A model generated the notes under the pieces. That model did no database searches and was not told the origin of the DNA. It saw nothing but the letters and a program-made list of their open reading frames with translations. From contig NZ_JAGXJW010000001.1 of the NCBI RefSeq assembly GCF_019091135.1, forward strand, positions 48,785 through 112,784: 64,000 nt of DNA. Direction: 5' to 3'. Positions 1 through 8,332 of this stretch are shown here, piece after piece. The stretch is from Cohnella sp. GbtcB17. GTDB lineage: Bacteria; Bacillota; Bacilli; Paenibacillales; Paenibacillaceae. Position 1 is the first letter of the stretch. Each line of letters starts with the position of its first letter. The translations under genes and the position numbers were made by a program.

Positions 1-1281
1 ATCGACACGGAGAAAGGCGAGCTGAACGCGGATTGTCCGGCGGAGGTCATTCCTCATCTGCGCCGGGCGATCAAGGACTTTCCCGATCAAGCCGGCATCC
101 TCACCTGGCTGTATCCGTTCAGCGAGTACCACGCCGCCGTAGAACAATCGGAGGAAGCGGCCAAGTCGATCTTCTTTGAGGAATGGTTCGTGCGCAACGC
201 CGTGAACGAGGGGCTGCCGCTTAACACGGTGCTCAGCACGGACGACTTCGCTGCGATGGAGGAGGGAGCGCTGGGCAAAATGCTGGACACGATCTTATGG
301 ACGCCGGCCTCCTGGCTGACCGGAGTGAACGCTGCAAGGCTGGCGGCCTTCGTCCGGGAAGGCGGCAGAGCGATCGTCTACGGCAGTGTCCTGGACGGCG
401 AGCTGCAGCGGCTGCTGAGTCTCCGGCAGGAGGAAGGCATTCAGGGAGAGGTCGCGCTCTCCAGCGGGCTGCCACAGGATGTAATAACCGATCCGGAGAC
501 GGTCTCTTCCGTTTTCCTGCACGACCCGTTGATCGGCGGCGGCGCGCTCAGCGAAGTGCTGGACGACGCTGGTGATCCCGGCACGAAGGTATGTGCGTCG
601 GGCAGCCAAGGCGATCAGGTACGCGTCCTGGCGCTGACGCGCGAGCTGCCGGAATGGAAGGGCGGCAAGCTCGGATGGGTTCGCGGCTCGTTGCCTTTTG
701 AATCCGGCGCCGTGTCCCATCTGCCTCATCGCCAGCCCGAGCCGTTCAAGGACATCTCGGCGCTGTCCCGCCAGCTGCTCGCCGAGTTCGGATACGAGCT
801 TCTGCAGTCCAAGCCGGCGGAGCCAGACAAGCCGGCGCTGCTGTTCGTCACGCGCCGCGACAATGGCTTTTTCTTCACCGGCTGCCGTCAGGACACGTCC
901 GTCACCCTGCAGCTGCGCTTTCCCGAAGGGGTGCCCGCGATCGTCGGTCAGACGACGATGATGGGGGAGGGCGCCGCGCCCTACAGGCCGAATCGCACCT
1001 TTCACGACGAATGCCGCGTCTTCGTCAAGCAGCGCAAGAAATCCTCTGTTTCCTGTCGGGAGCTCGCGCCGGGACCAACGCCCGGAAAAAGCACGGAGCG
1101 GATGCTCTTCGTCGCGGGCCTGCGGGAGGCGGAGGTGACGATCTATCCACCGCTGGCAAGCCTGCAGGCAGGTCGCGTAGAAGTGCGGGGCGAGACTGCG
1201 TTTTTGGACTTGGCGGACTGCACTCGCCACGACCGGCTCGTGCTGAACAATATAAGCGGCGCGATTGAGATTACTTGGTAG
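1..1281 (+). CDS. C-terminal part of a large uncharacterised protein (beta-galactosidase-like fold possible)
   Basis: The reading frame is open from the first base of the window to the TAG at 1279-1281, giving at least 426 residues with no start inside the window, so this is the C-terminal part of a longer protein. I do not recognise the family with certainty. The middle section (around residues 90-200) alternates hydrophobic strands and acidic turns, for example TILWTPASWL and GRAIVYGSV, as in the Rossmann-like trimerisation domain of GH42-type beta-galactosidases; the C-terminal half reads as beta-sandwich. It lies 16 bp upstream of a sugar isomerase that has its own strong ribosome-binding site, and belongs to the same gene direction as the ABC transporter and glycosidases that follow. 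A glycoside hydrolase-like protein of the same glycan locus is the best guess, inferred mainly from context. Confidence 0.5.
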   Translation: MDTEKGELNADCPAEVIPHLRRAIKDFPDQAGILTWLYPFSEYHAAVEQSEEAAKSIFFEEWFVRNAVNEGLPLNTVLSTDDFAAMEEGALGKMLDTILWTPASWLTGVNAARLAAFVREGGRAIVYGSVLDGELQRLLSLRQEEGIQGEVALSSGLPQDVITDPETVSSVFLHDPLIGGGALSEVLDDAGDPGTKVCASGSQGDQVRVLALTRELPEWKGGKLGWVRGSLPFESGAVSHLPHRQPEPFKDISALSRQLLAEFGYELLQSKPAEPDKPALLFVTRRDNGFFFTGCRQDTSVTLQLRFPEGVPAIVGQTTMMGEGAAPYRPNRTFHDECRVFVKQRKKSSVSCRELAPGPTPGKSTERMLFVAGLREAEVTIYPPLASLQAGRVEVRGETAFLDLADCTRHDRLVLNNISGAIEITW

Positions 1282-1297
1282 AGAAGGAGGAGTCCGC

Positions 1298-2062
1298 TTG
1301 AAACACAAATTTGCGGTGCAGCTGTACACGCTGCGCAAGGAATGCGAGCAGGATTTCCCGGCGACGCTTCGCGAGCTCGGCCGCATGGGCTGGGCCGGCG
1401 TCGAGACGGCCGGATTGCACGGACACGCGGCCGAGGAGGTCGCGGAGGTGCTCCGCGAAGCGGGGCTGAAGACGGCGGGCATGCACGTCTCCGTCGAGCG
1501 TCTGCGCGCCGAGCCCGAGCGCGTCAAGGCGGAGGCGAGCCTGCTCGGCACACGCCGGCTGATCTGCCCGTCCGTGCCGCACGAATGGCGCAACGAGCAG
1601 GGCTATATCAGGCTGCGCGGGGAATTGAACGCGGCGGCGCGCGAGCTGCGCGACGATGGGTTCACGGTCGCTTTTCACAACCATGCCTTCGAATTCGAGA
1701 CGCGCGTCGGCGCGACGGATGCCCTGTCGTATCTGCTCGAGCCTGCGCCGGACAACGCCATATTGGCCGAGATTGATGTATACTGGGTGAGCAAAGCCGG
1801 AAAAGACCCGGCAGACTTCATCTCGCCGTATCGCGGCCGCATGCCGACGATGCATCTGAAGGACATGACCGGCGACGAGCGCAGAACGTATGCCGAGATC
1901 GGCAGAGGCATCATCGATTTCGAACCCCTGCTTCTGTGGGGGGAGCAAAGCGGCGTGGAATGGTACGTCGTGGAGCAGGACATCTGCGAGGGAGAAGCGC
2001 TGGACAGCGTGCGGATCAGTCTGGACAACCTGCATGCGCTGGCCGACAGGCTTGGCCGCTAG
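1298..2062 (+). CDS. Sugar phosphate isomerase/epimerase, TIM-barrel (AP endonuclease 2-like)
   Basis: This 254-residue protein belongs to the xylose isomerase-like TIM-barrel family, whose members isomerise or epimerise sugars in the cytoplasm with a divalent metal. Visible motifs are FHNHAFEFE near the middle, EIDVYWV (metal-binding Glu/Asp strand), MHLKDM and a final YVVEQD strand, all typical of the family. The start is taken as TTG at 1298-1300 because GAAGGAGG sits 7 bases upstream and the protein then begins KHKFAVQLYTLR, the usual first beta strand; an in-frame ATG at 1265 overlaps the upstream gene and lacks a ribosome-binding site. The substrate cannot be read from the sequence. The neighbourhood suggests it processes the sugar imported by the ABC transporter encoded at 4727-8230. 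Confidence 0.85.
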   Translation: MKHKFAVQLYTLRKECEQDFPATLRELGRMGWAGVETAGLHGHAAEEVAEVLREAGLKTAGMHVSVERLRAEPERVKAEASLLGTRRLICPSVPHEWRNEQGYIRLRGELNAAARELRDDGFTVAFHNHAFEFETRVGATDALSYLLEPAPDNAILAEIDVYWVSKAGKDPADFISPYRGRMPTMHLKDMTGDERRTYAEIGRGIIDFEPLLLWGEQSGVEWYVVEQDICEGEALDSVRISLDNLHALADRLGR

Positions 2063-2150
2063 ACCGTAATTTCAAAAAAAACGAGAGGCTGGCGAACGCC
2101 GGTCCTCTTCGGCATTGACAGGCATAGCGCCGAACAAAGGAGACGCCGGC

Positions 2151-4493
2151 ATGAAGCGATTCGGGGCCAAAGCTTATTATATAAAAATGCTGTTATGGAT
2201 CGGCGTCGCGATATTGCTCATCGTCGTCGTGCTGTCCGCCGTCGTCTATCTCAATGCCCGGAAGCTGCTCGTCAAAAACGAGTACGCCTCTAGCCAGAAA
2301 ATATTGTATCAGGTCAAATACAATATGGAATTCATGGATCAGACGATCGCCAGCCTTTGTCAATCGCTTTATTTGAACAGCGACGTGGCCGCCGTCATGT
2401 ATGCCAGGCAAGAAAATATGGTCGAGGTCGCCAATCGGCTTAACAAAGTGACCAGCTCCGTCACGTCGGCCAATCCGTACATTCATTCTCTTACGATCTA
2501 CAACCGGAATCTGGACCAGACCTACAATGCGGGGAGACCGCTTTTTTTCGAAGACAAGCTGCTGAGCGCGCTGTACGATTCGGACCGGCTGCTGCCCCAG
2601 ATGAAGCCGATCTTCCGCAACATTCAGAAGCTGGTGAACGGGAAGACGGAGCCCGAGTACGTATTCTCTTATTTGATGTACGAGATCTCGGCGGACGATC
2701 TGAAGCCCGACGGCGTCATCGTCGTCAACGTCCGCGCCGAATGGCTGCTGGACAATATCGATCAGATCAACATGATCGACAAGCGCAAAGGCGACCGTAT
2801 TTTTATCATGGACCAAGCCGGCGAATACCTGGATGACGGAACGGGCGACCGGGATATCATGCAGCGGCTTAAAAGCGACTTGGCAGCCTATCGAACCGCA
2901 CATCCCGAAGCCGACGCGGAAGGCTTTTTCCAGCGCAATTACGGCGGCAAGCCGTATTTGATCACGTATACGAATGTCGACGACGCAGGGATGACGCTGC
3001 TCAAAACTCAGCCGGTCCTCGAAGTGTATCGATCGATCGACAGGCTCCGTACCAGCATTTTGCTCATTACGCTGATCGCCCTGCTGCTGGCGCTCGTCGT
3101 CTCGATCCTTATCTCCCGGACGATCTATCGGCCGATCGGCAATCTGGTGAACGCCGTGAGACAGAATAGGCCGGGAAGATCGGTCGAGGCCGAAGCTGAA
3201 GTCGTCGACGAGATTTCTTATTTGAATACCGTCTATCGAAAATCGATGGAGGAGCTGCATGTTTTTTACCAGGAAAAGGACCGCTACAAGGATGTCGTTA
3301 AGCATTACTGGCTGAGCCGGCTGCTTGCGGAGCGCTTCTCCATCCCGGCGGCCGAGCTGGCGCCCCTGTTCGAGGAGACGAGAATTGCCCTGCCGCTGTC
3401 GGGCGCGTATGCGGTCTGTCTGCTCAAGATCGATAACTATAAGGAATTCCAGCAGCGCTTCTCCGCCAAGGATAAGGAAACGATCCGGTTCGCCCTCATC
3501 AACATCGCCTCCGAGATCGTGGGCGTCAAGTATGCGAACGAAGGCATCGATATGAAGGAGGATCATGTCCTGCTCATCGTTGGCGTGCCTGAAACGGATG
3601 CCGGCTGGCTAGATGGGCTCGCGGCGCTTCTGACAGAGGCGCAGGACCATTTTTCCCGCTTTTTCAAAGTGACCTTCACCGCTTCGATCAGCGGCAAGAC
3701 GGAGACGCTCGGCGGCTTGCACGCGTTGTATACGCAAGCGATGGATCAGTCGATGTACCGTCTCCAACTGGGCCACGGCTCCGTCATCACGCAGGAGCGG
3801 CTGCGGGGACGCGCGGACAACAAAAAGACGAGCTATTCCAAGGAATTGGAAACATGGCTGATGGAGACGATCAAGTCGGGCAATATATCCGCGATGAAAG
3901 ATGTGCTGGCGAGCCTGTTCGAGGAGATGGCTGCGCTGAATTATCACAATGCGCTGATCTCGATTCTCCGTCTGGCGGACGCCGCGATCGAAGCGCTGGA
4001 GAAGGCGAAGGTGACGCCGGCGCCCTCGCTGCAGAAGGCATCGATCGGCAGGCATGTGCTGGAGAAGGAGACGATGGCCGAGATCGAGCGCATCGTCTGG
4101 AGCGGGCTGCGGGATTCGTTCAACAAGGAGACGGCCGAGGATACCGATGCGCTCAACTACTTTGTCGTGGACGCGGTGACGGAGTACGTCCATCGCAACT
4201 ATCAGGATCCCGGCCTCAGCCTGTCTTCGATCGCCTCGATGATGAAAATCTCTACGCGGAGCTTGAGCAAAATCTATAAAGACGCGACGCAGCTGTCGAT
4301 CGCGGACCTGATCAACGGCGTGCGGTTGACCAAGGCGGCGGAGCTGCTTATCCAGGAGGATCTGAGCGTTTACGAGGTCGTGCAGAAGGTCGGCATTACG
4401 AACGAGACGTATTTTTTCAGTCTGTTCAAAAAGAAATACAAGATGACGCCGAAGGAATATGCGCTCCAGCGAAAAGCGAACCAAATGAACTAA
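2151..4493 (+). CDS. Membrane-bound AraC-family regulator with extracellular sensor domain
   Basis: A 780-residue one-protein sensor-regulator. It has a transmembrane helix at about residues 13-33, an extracytoplasmic Cache-like region to about 300, a second helix (LLITLIALLLALVVS, about 301-320), a HAMP-like linker, a long cytoplasmic region and a C-terminal AraC double helix-turn-helix (about 680-775, with SIASMMKISTRSLSKIYK and the closing KKYKMTPKEY). No kinase domain or receiver aspartate is present, so sensing is joined directly to DNA binding, as known for this Paenibacillus-type class. The start at ATG 2151 follows AAAGGAGA; the frame opens earlier at 2115 without a site. It is followed by a terminator and then by an LplB/YtcP/LipO ABC system, which it most likely controls. 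Confidence 0.85.
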   Translation: MKRFGAKAYYIKMLLWIGVAILLIVVVLSAVVYLNARKLLVKNEYASSQKILYQVKYNMEFMDQTIASLCQSLYLNSDVAAVMYARQENMVEVANRLNKVTSSVTSANPYIHSLTIYNRNLDQTYNAGRPLFFEDKLLSALYDSDRLLPQMKPIFRNIQKLVNGKTEPEYVFSYLMYEISADDLKPDGVIVVNVRAEWLLDNIDQINMIDKRKGDRIFIMDQAGEYLDDGTGDRDIMQRLKSDLAAYRTAHPEADAEGFFQRNYGGKPYLITYTNVDDAGMTLLKTQPVLEVYRSIDRLRTSILLITLIALLLALVVSILISRTIYRPIGNLVNAVRQNRPGRSVEAEAEVVDEISYLNTVYRKSMEELHVFYQEKDRYKDVVKHYWLSRLLAERFSIPAAELAPLFEETRIALPLSGAYAVCLLKIDNYKEFQQRFSAKDKETIRFALINIASEIVGVKYANEGIDMKEDHVLLIVGVPETDAGWLDGLAALLTEAQDHFSRFFKVTFTASISGKTETLGGLHALYTQAMDQSMYRLQLGHGSVITQERLRGRADNKKTSYSKELETWLMETIKSGNISAMKDVLASLFEEMAALNYHNALISILRLADAAIEALEKAKVTPAPSLQKASIGRHVLEKETMAEIERIVWSGLRDSFNKETAEDTDALNYFVVDAVTEYVHRNYQDPGLSLSSIASMMKISTRSLSKIYKDATQLSIADLINGVRLTKAAELLIQEDLSVYEVVQKVGITNETYFFSLFKKKYKMTPKEYALQRKANQMN

Positions 4494-4533
4494 ACGCTGC
4501 GTGTCAGGCGATATTATGGAGAACGATTACTAA

Positions 4534-4574
4534 GCGAGCCTTGCGCCGGGAGCGGTGCGGGACTCGTTTTTTTT
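4534..4574 (+). terminator. Rho-independent terminator after the AraC regulator
   Basis: A GC-rich hairpin (CGAG...GCGCC, six-base loop, GGTGC...CTCG, with some G-U pairs) is followed by eight Ts. It ends the regulator transcript 40 bp after its stop codon. Confidence 0.75.
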
Positions 4575-4726
4575 ATGGGCCGGTCATGAATTCGCAAATT
4601 GCTCCAATCGCGCGCTTCGATGCATGTTTTTGCAGGAAAATGCCGTTTTTAAAATATACATTCCCGCCTTCCGCGCCTTAAAGTTGGCTTATCACGACAA
4701 GCAATGCGAAAAGGAAGTGCGGTCAC
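4575..4726 (+). promoter_or_regulatory. Probable promoter region of the ABC transporter operon
   Basis: This 150-bp gap has no gene and is AT-richer than its flanks. TTGCAG at 4630-4635 and TATACA at 4655-4660 (19-bp gap) form a weak promoter-like pair, consistent with a promoter that needs an activator such as the AraC protein upstream. The call rests on position after a terminator and before the permease genes more than on consensus quality. Confidence 0.35.
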
Positions 4727-5629
4727 ATGATCAGGACGATCAAAAGAAACTTCGGATTATCGATGTTGGCGCTGCCGGGATTTCTGCTCATTATTCTTTT
4801 TAACTACGTGCCGCTGTACGGCATGCTGCTGCCCTTTAAGAGCTATCGCTACAATCTGGGCATCTGGAACAGCCCCTGGGTCGGCTTCGACAACTTCGGC
4901 TTCCTGTTCAATGGGGATGTGCTCTTCCGGGTGCTGAGAAATACGCTCCTCTACAATATGACCTTTATCGTGCTGGGCACCACGCTGTCCGTGACGATCG
5001 CGCTGCTGCTGTACGAGCTGAGCCGCCGGTTCGTTAAAGCGTATCAGACCATCCTGTTTATCCCTTACTTTATTTCCTGGGTCGTGGCGGGCTTCGCCTT
5101 CCGCTCGCTGTTCGACATGGATTACGGCGTCATCAACCGTGTGCTGGTATCCCTGGGCGAAGAACCGATCCTCTGGTACAGCGACCCCAAGTACTGGCCT
5201 TACATTCTGGTGGCGGCCGCCGTATGGAAGGGGCTCGGATACGGTTCGGTCATCTACTACGCCGCCCTGATGGGCATCGATTCGGAGTATTACGACGCGG
5301 CCAAGATCGATGGGGCGAGCAAGTTCAGGCAGGCGATCTCTATCTCGGTGCCGATGATCAAGCCGATCGTCATCATGATGGTCATCCTGCAGATCGGCAG
5401 CATCTGTTACAGCGATTTCGGGCTGTTCTACAACGTGACGCTCAATTCGTCCCTGCTCTACAAGACGACGGATGTCATCGATACGTTCGTCTACCGGTCG
5501 CTGATCGACATGGGCGATATCGGGATGGCGTCGGCTGCCGGCTTTTTCCAATCCATCGTCGGCTTCTGCCTCGTGCTCGCGACCAATTTCATCGTCAAAA
5601 AAATCAATCCGGAAAATTCTCTTTTCTAA
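4727..5629 (+). CDS. Carbohydrate ABC transporter permease, LplB/UgpA type
   Basis: A 300-residue inner-membrane permease with about six transmembrane helices. It starts with the LplB-type segment PGFLLIILFNYVPLYGMLL and carries the EAA loop that contacts the ATPase (YYDAAKIDGASKFRQA, about residues 187-202). The ATG at 4727 follows AAGGAAG. It forms a pair with the permease 11 bp downstream and a lipoprotein binding protein after that. No ATPase gene is present, as usual for this class, which shares a genome-encoded MsmX-type ATPase. The substrate is most likely an oligosaccharide released by the exported enzymes downstream. Confidence 0.9.
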   Translation: MIRTIKRNFGLSMLALPGFLLIILFNYVPLYGMLLPFKSYRYNLGIWNSPWVGFDNFGFLFNGDVLFRVLRNTLLYNMTFIVLGTTLSVTIALLLYELSRRFVKAYQTILFIPYFISWVVAGFAFRSLFDMDYGVINRVLVSLGEEPILWYSDPKYWPYILVAAAVWKGLGYGSVIYYAALMGIDSEYYDAAKIDGASKFRQAISISVPMIKPIVIMMVILQIGSICYSDFGLFYNVTLNSSLLYKTTDVIDTFVYRSLIDMGDIGMASAAGFFQSIVGFCLVLATNFIVKKINPENSLF

Positions 5630-5640
5630 GGAGTGCAGCC

Positions 5641-6549
5641 ATGAACGGTTCCGTAACGGCTCTCAAGCGGAGTCAACCGACCGCCGGGAAAATGTTTATT
5701 CATCTCGTCTTTATCCTGTTGTGCGTCGCCAGCCTGTTTCCGTTTCTCGTCATCATCGGCACGTCGTTCCAGAGCGAGAACGATATCGTCAAGTTCGGTT
5801 ATTCCATTATTCCGAAAAACTTTACGTTCGACGCCTACCGTGTCATCCTGCATGAGCCCAAGGTGCTGTTCCAGTCTTACTTCGTCACGATCGCGACGAC
5901 CGTCATCGGCTCCCTCGTCGGGATGTGGGTGACGACGACTTACGCTTACGCGATATCCCGCAAGGACTACCGTTTCCGGTCGTTTCTCGCCTTCTTCATC
6001 TTTTTTACGATGCTCTTCCACGGCGGGATGGTTCCTTCGTACATTCTGATGGTCAAGTGGCTGGGGTTGAAAAACAACATTCTCGCGCTCATCCTGCCCT
6101 ATCTGATCAGCGGCTGGTTCGTGCTGCTGATGAAAGGCTTCCTCCAGACGATTCCGGAGGCGGTCATCGAATCGGCGAAAATCGACGGCGCCGGCGAGCT
6201 GCGTATCTTCGCGCAGATCGTCATCCCGATCTCCAAGCCGGCCTTGGCGACACTGGGCTTGTTCTTCGCCCTCCAATATTGGAACGACTGGTGGCTGACG
6301 CTGCTTTACGTCGAGCACGACAACCTGATGAAGCTGCAATATTTGCTCATTCGCGTGCTGAAAAACATGGAGTACCTGAATTCGGCGGAAGCCATTCAAT
6401 ACGGACTGGTCAAGCCGGGCATGCTCGTGCCCTCCTTAAGCGCCAGAATGGCCATGTGTATTTTGGCGGCCGGTCCGATGCTGCTCGTGTTCCCGCTCTT
6501 TCAGAAATATTTCGTACAGGGCTTGACGGTAGGCTCGGTCAAAGGGTGA
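5641..6549 (+). CDS. Carbohydrate ABC transporter permease, YtcP/LplC (UgpE) type
   Basis: This 302-residue permease pairs with the one just upstream. It has an N-terminal helix (FIHLVFILLCVASLFPFLV), the EAA motif VIESAKIDGAGELRIF and the usual C-terminal FVQGLTVGSVKG. The ATG at 5641 follows AAGGAGTG; the frame is open further upstream, but that part overlaps the first permease and is not protein-like. The 11-bp gap indicates co-transcription with the upstream permease and the binding protein that follows. Confidence 0.9.
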   Translation: MNGSVTALKRSQPTAGKMFIHLVFILLCVASLFPFLVIIGTSFQSENDIVKFGYSIIPKNFTFDAYRVILHEPKVLFQSYFVTIATTVIGSLVGMWVTTTYAYAISRKDYRFRSFLAFFIFFTMLFHGGMVPSYILMVKWLGLKNNILALILPYLISGWFVLLMKGFLQTIPEAVIESAKIDGAGELRIFAQIVIPISKPALATLGLFFALQYWNDWWLTLLYVEHDNLMKLQYLLIRVLKNMEYLNSAEAIQYGLVKPGMLVPSLSARMAMCILAAGPMLLVFPLFQKYFVQGLTVGSVKG

Positions 6550-6625
6550 TAATTACAGCCGTGAGTCTTTTGAGCTTACGGCTGCTGATTATAAATGAAA
6601 GGCATATACAAGGGAGGCAATCCAA

Positions 6626-8230
6626 GTGAGTCCGACAAGCATGAAAAAGGCAAGATGGATCGGAACGGGGACGTCCGCCATGCTGGCGGCGGCCATGATC
6701 GTAAGCGGTTGCAGTTCGAAGGAAGAGGGCGGCTCGAGCCCGTCCGCAAGCGCCGGCGCCAGTCCGAGCGCGAGTCCAAGCGCCAGCCCGAGCGCCAGCG
6801 CGCCCGCTTCGCAGCCGGCGGATACCGGAGGCGATACCAAGGACTTCGTCAAGCTCAGCTGGTACATGCCGAAGCCGATCGACAATATGAAGGATCAAGC
6901 CGCCGTCGAAGCGGAAGCGAACAAGGTCATCAAGGAAAAGCTGAACGCGGAGCTGCATCTTAATCTGATCGACAATGCCGGCTGGGAAGATAAGATGAAG
7001 CTCATCTCGGCGGCCGGCGAGCCTTATGACATCGTCTTTTCCACGTATGCCTCCAACCGGATCAGCGACAACGTTCAAAAGGGCGCGTTCCTGCCGCTCG
7101 ACGAGCTGCTGCAAAAGTACGGCCAAAACATTCTGGCGAAGGTCGACCCCCGCGCCTGGAAGGCCGTTACGTATAAAGGGAAGATCATGGCCATTCCCGC
7201 GCAAACGCCGTACGCGCCGGCCGGCGCGCATGTTTTCAAGAAGGATATGGTGGAGAAATACAAGTTCGATTACAAAAGCGTCAAGAGCATCAAGGACCTG
7301 GAGCCGTTCCTGGCCGAGATCAAGAAAAACGAGCCGAGCATGATTCCGCTCCTGGCTACGGCGAACGGTACCGCGGCGGGCGTCACCTTGTACGACTATA
7401 CGACGATCACGCCGGGCATCTCCTATAGCGAGAAGGACGGAAAGATCGTCAAGATATTGGGCGTGCCCGAGAACAAGGAGAACTACAAGACGATCAACGA
7501 CTTTTACAAAAAAGGCTATATCGCCAAGGATGCGGCCATCAAGACGGATTATCTGGCCGAAGCCAAGTCGGGCAAGTACGCGGTCATGCGCGATTCGGGC
7601 GGCTATACGGAGGACGGCTCGAAGTCGACGGCGACTTACGGCTTCCCGACGGTAGAGACGCTGGCCGGCTACCCGACGATCTCGACCAACTCGATGACTT
7701 CCGCCGCGACGGCGATCAGCGCCACCTCCAAGAATCCCGAGCGGGCGATGATGCTGCTCAACGAGATCTGGGGCGACAAGTACCTGCTGAATACGCTGGC
7801 CTACGGCGTCGAGGGCAAAAACTATACGGTCAAGTCCGGCACGGTGAAGGACGACAACCCGACGATCGAAGCGACGACCGGCGCGGATCAGACTTGGGCG
7901 ATCTGGCACAACTGGCTCGGCCCGCTGTGGGATCAGTGGGATTCGAACTGGAACTCCACCGCAGCGCTTCAGGAGATGAAGAAAAACAACGACAACGGCA
8001 AGGCGTCGGGCATCCTCGGCTTCATCTTCAATCCTGAGCCTGTCAAGACGGAGATCGCACAGGTGAGCGCCATCCAGAAGGAATCGAATCCGATTCTGAC
8101 GACCGGCTCGATGCCGGACTTCGAGAGCTACTATACCGATCTTCAGAAACGATTGGATGCGGCGGGCATGGACAAGATCATGGCCGAGGCGCAAAAGCAG
8201 TTCGATGCGTGGAAGGCGGAAAACAGCTAA
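6626..8230 (+). CDS. Extracellular solute-binding lipoprotein, LipO/DUF3502 type
   Basis: A 534-residue sugar-binding lipoprotein. The signal peptide ends in a lipobox with Cys29 (IVSGC), followed by a Ser/Pro/Ala-rich tether of SPSAS-like repeats (about residues 34-62) that lifts the domain off the membrane. The C-terminal part (NPEPVKTEIAQVSAIQKE to FDAWKAE) matches the DUF3502-type end of LipO-like proteins that work with LplB/YtcP permeases. The GTG at 6626 is chosen because AGGGAGGC lies 7 bases upstream; an ATG at 6641 is possible. It delivers the ligand to the two permeases encoded directly upstream. Confidence 0.9.
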   Translation: MSPTSMKKARWIGTGTSAMLAAAMIVSGCSSKEEGGSSPSASAGASPSASPSASPSASAPASQPADTGGDTKDFVKLSWYMPKPIDNMKDQAAVEAEANKVIKEKLNAELHLNLIDNAGWEDKMKLISAAGEPYDIVFSTYASNRISDNVQKGAFLPLDELLQKYGQNILAKVDPRAWKAVTYKGKIMAIPAQTPYAPAGAHVFKKDMVEKYKFDYKSVKSIKDLEPFLAEIKKNEPSMIPLLATANGTAAGVTLYDYTTITPGISYSEKDGKIVKILGVPENKENYKTINDFYKKGYIAKDAAIKTDYLAEAKSGKYAVMRDSGGYTEDGSKSTATYGFPTVETLAGYPTISTNSMTSAATAISATSKNPERAMMLLNEIWGDKYLLNTLAYGVEGKNYTVKSGTVKDDNPTIEATTGADQTWAIWHNWLGPLWDQWDSNWNSTAALQEMKKNNDNGKASGILGFIFNPEPVKTEIAQVSAIQKESNPILTTGSMPDFESYYTDLQKRLDAAGMDKIMAEAQKQFDAWKAENS

Positions 8231-8248
8231 ACGAAAACGGTTCGGCAA

Positions 8249-8283
8249 GGCGGCCCAGCTTGGAGAAAGTCGGGCCGCTTCTT
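8249..8283 (+). terminator. Possible terminator after the binding protein gene
   Basis: GCGGCCC (8250-8256) can pair with GGGCCGC (8272-8278), followed by a short pyrimidine run TTCTT. It is weak and may allow read-through into the glycosidase gene 50 bp downstream. Confidence 0.45.
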
Positions 8284-8332
8284 ATGAATAAGCGTCTGCC
8301 TCTACTAACCAAGCAAAGGGGAATCTTCATTT

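Noticed and set aside
295..1593. Long minus-strand open frame opposite the first gene
   Set aside because: It is the shadow of GC-rich plus-strand coding sequence: low-complexity Arg/Ala/Gln composition, no ribosome-binding site and no recognisable domain. The many similar minus-strand frames opposite other genes are rejected for the same reason.
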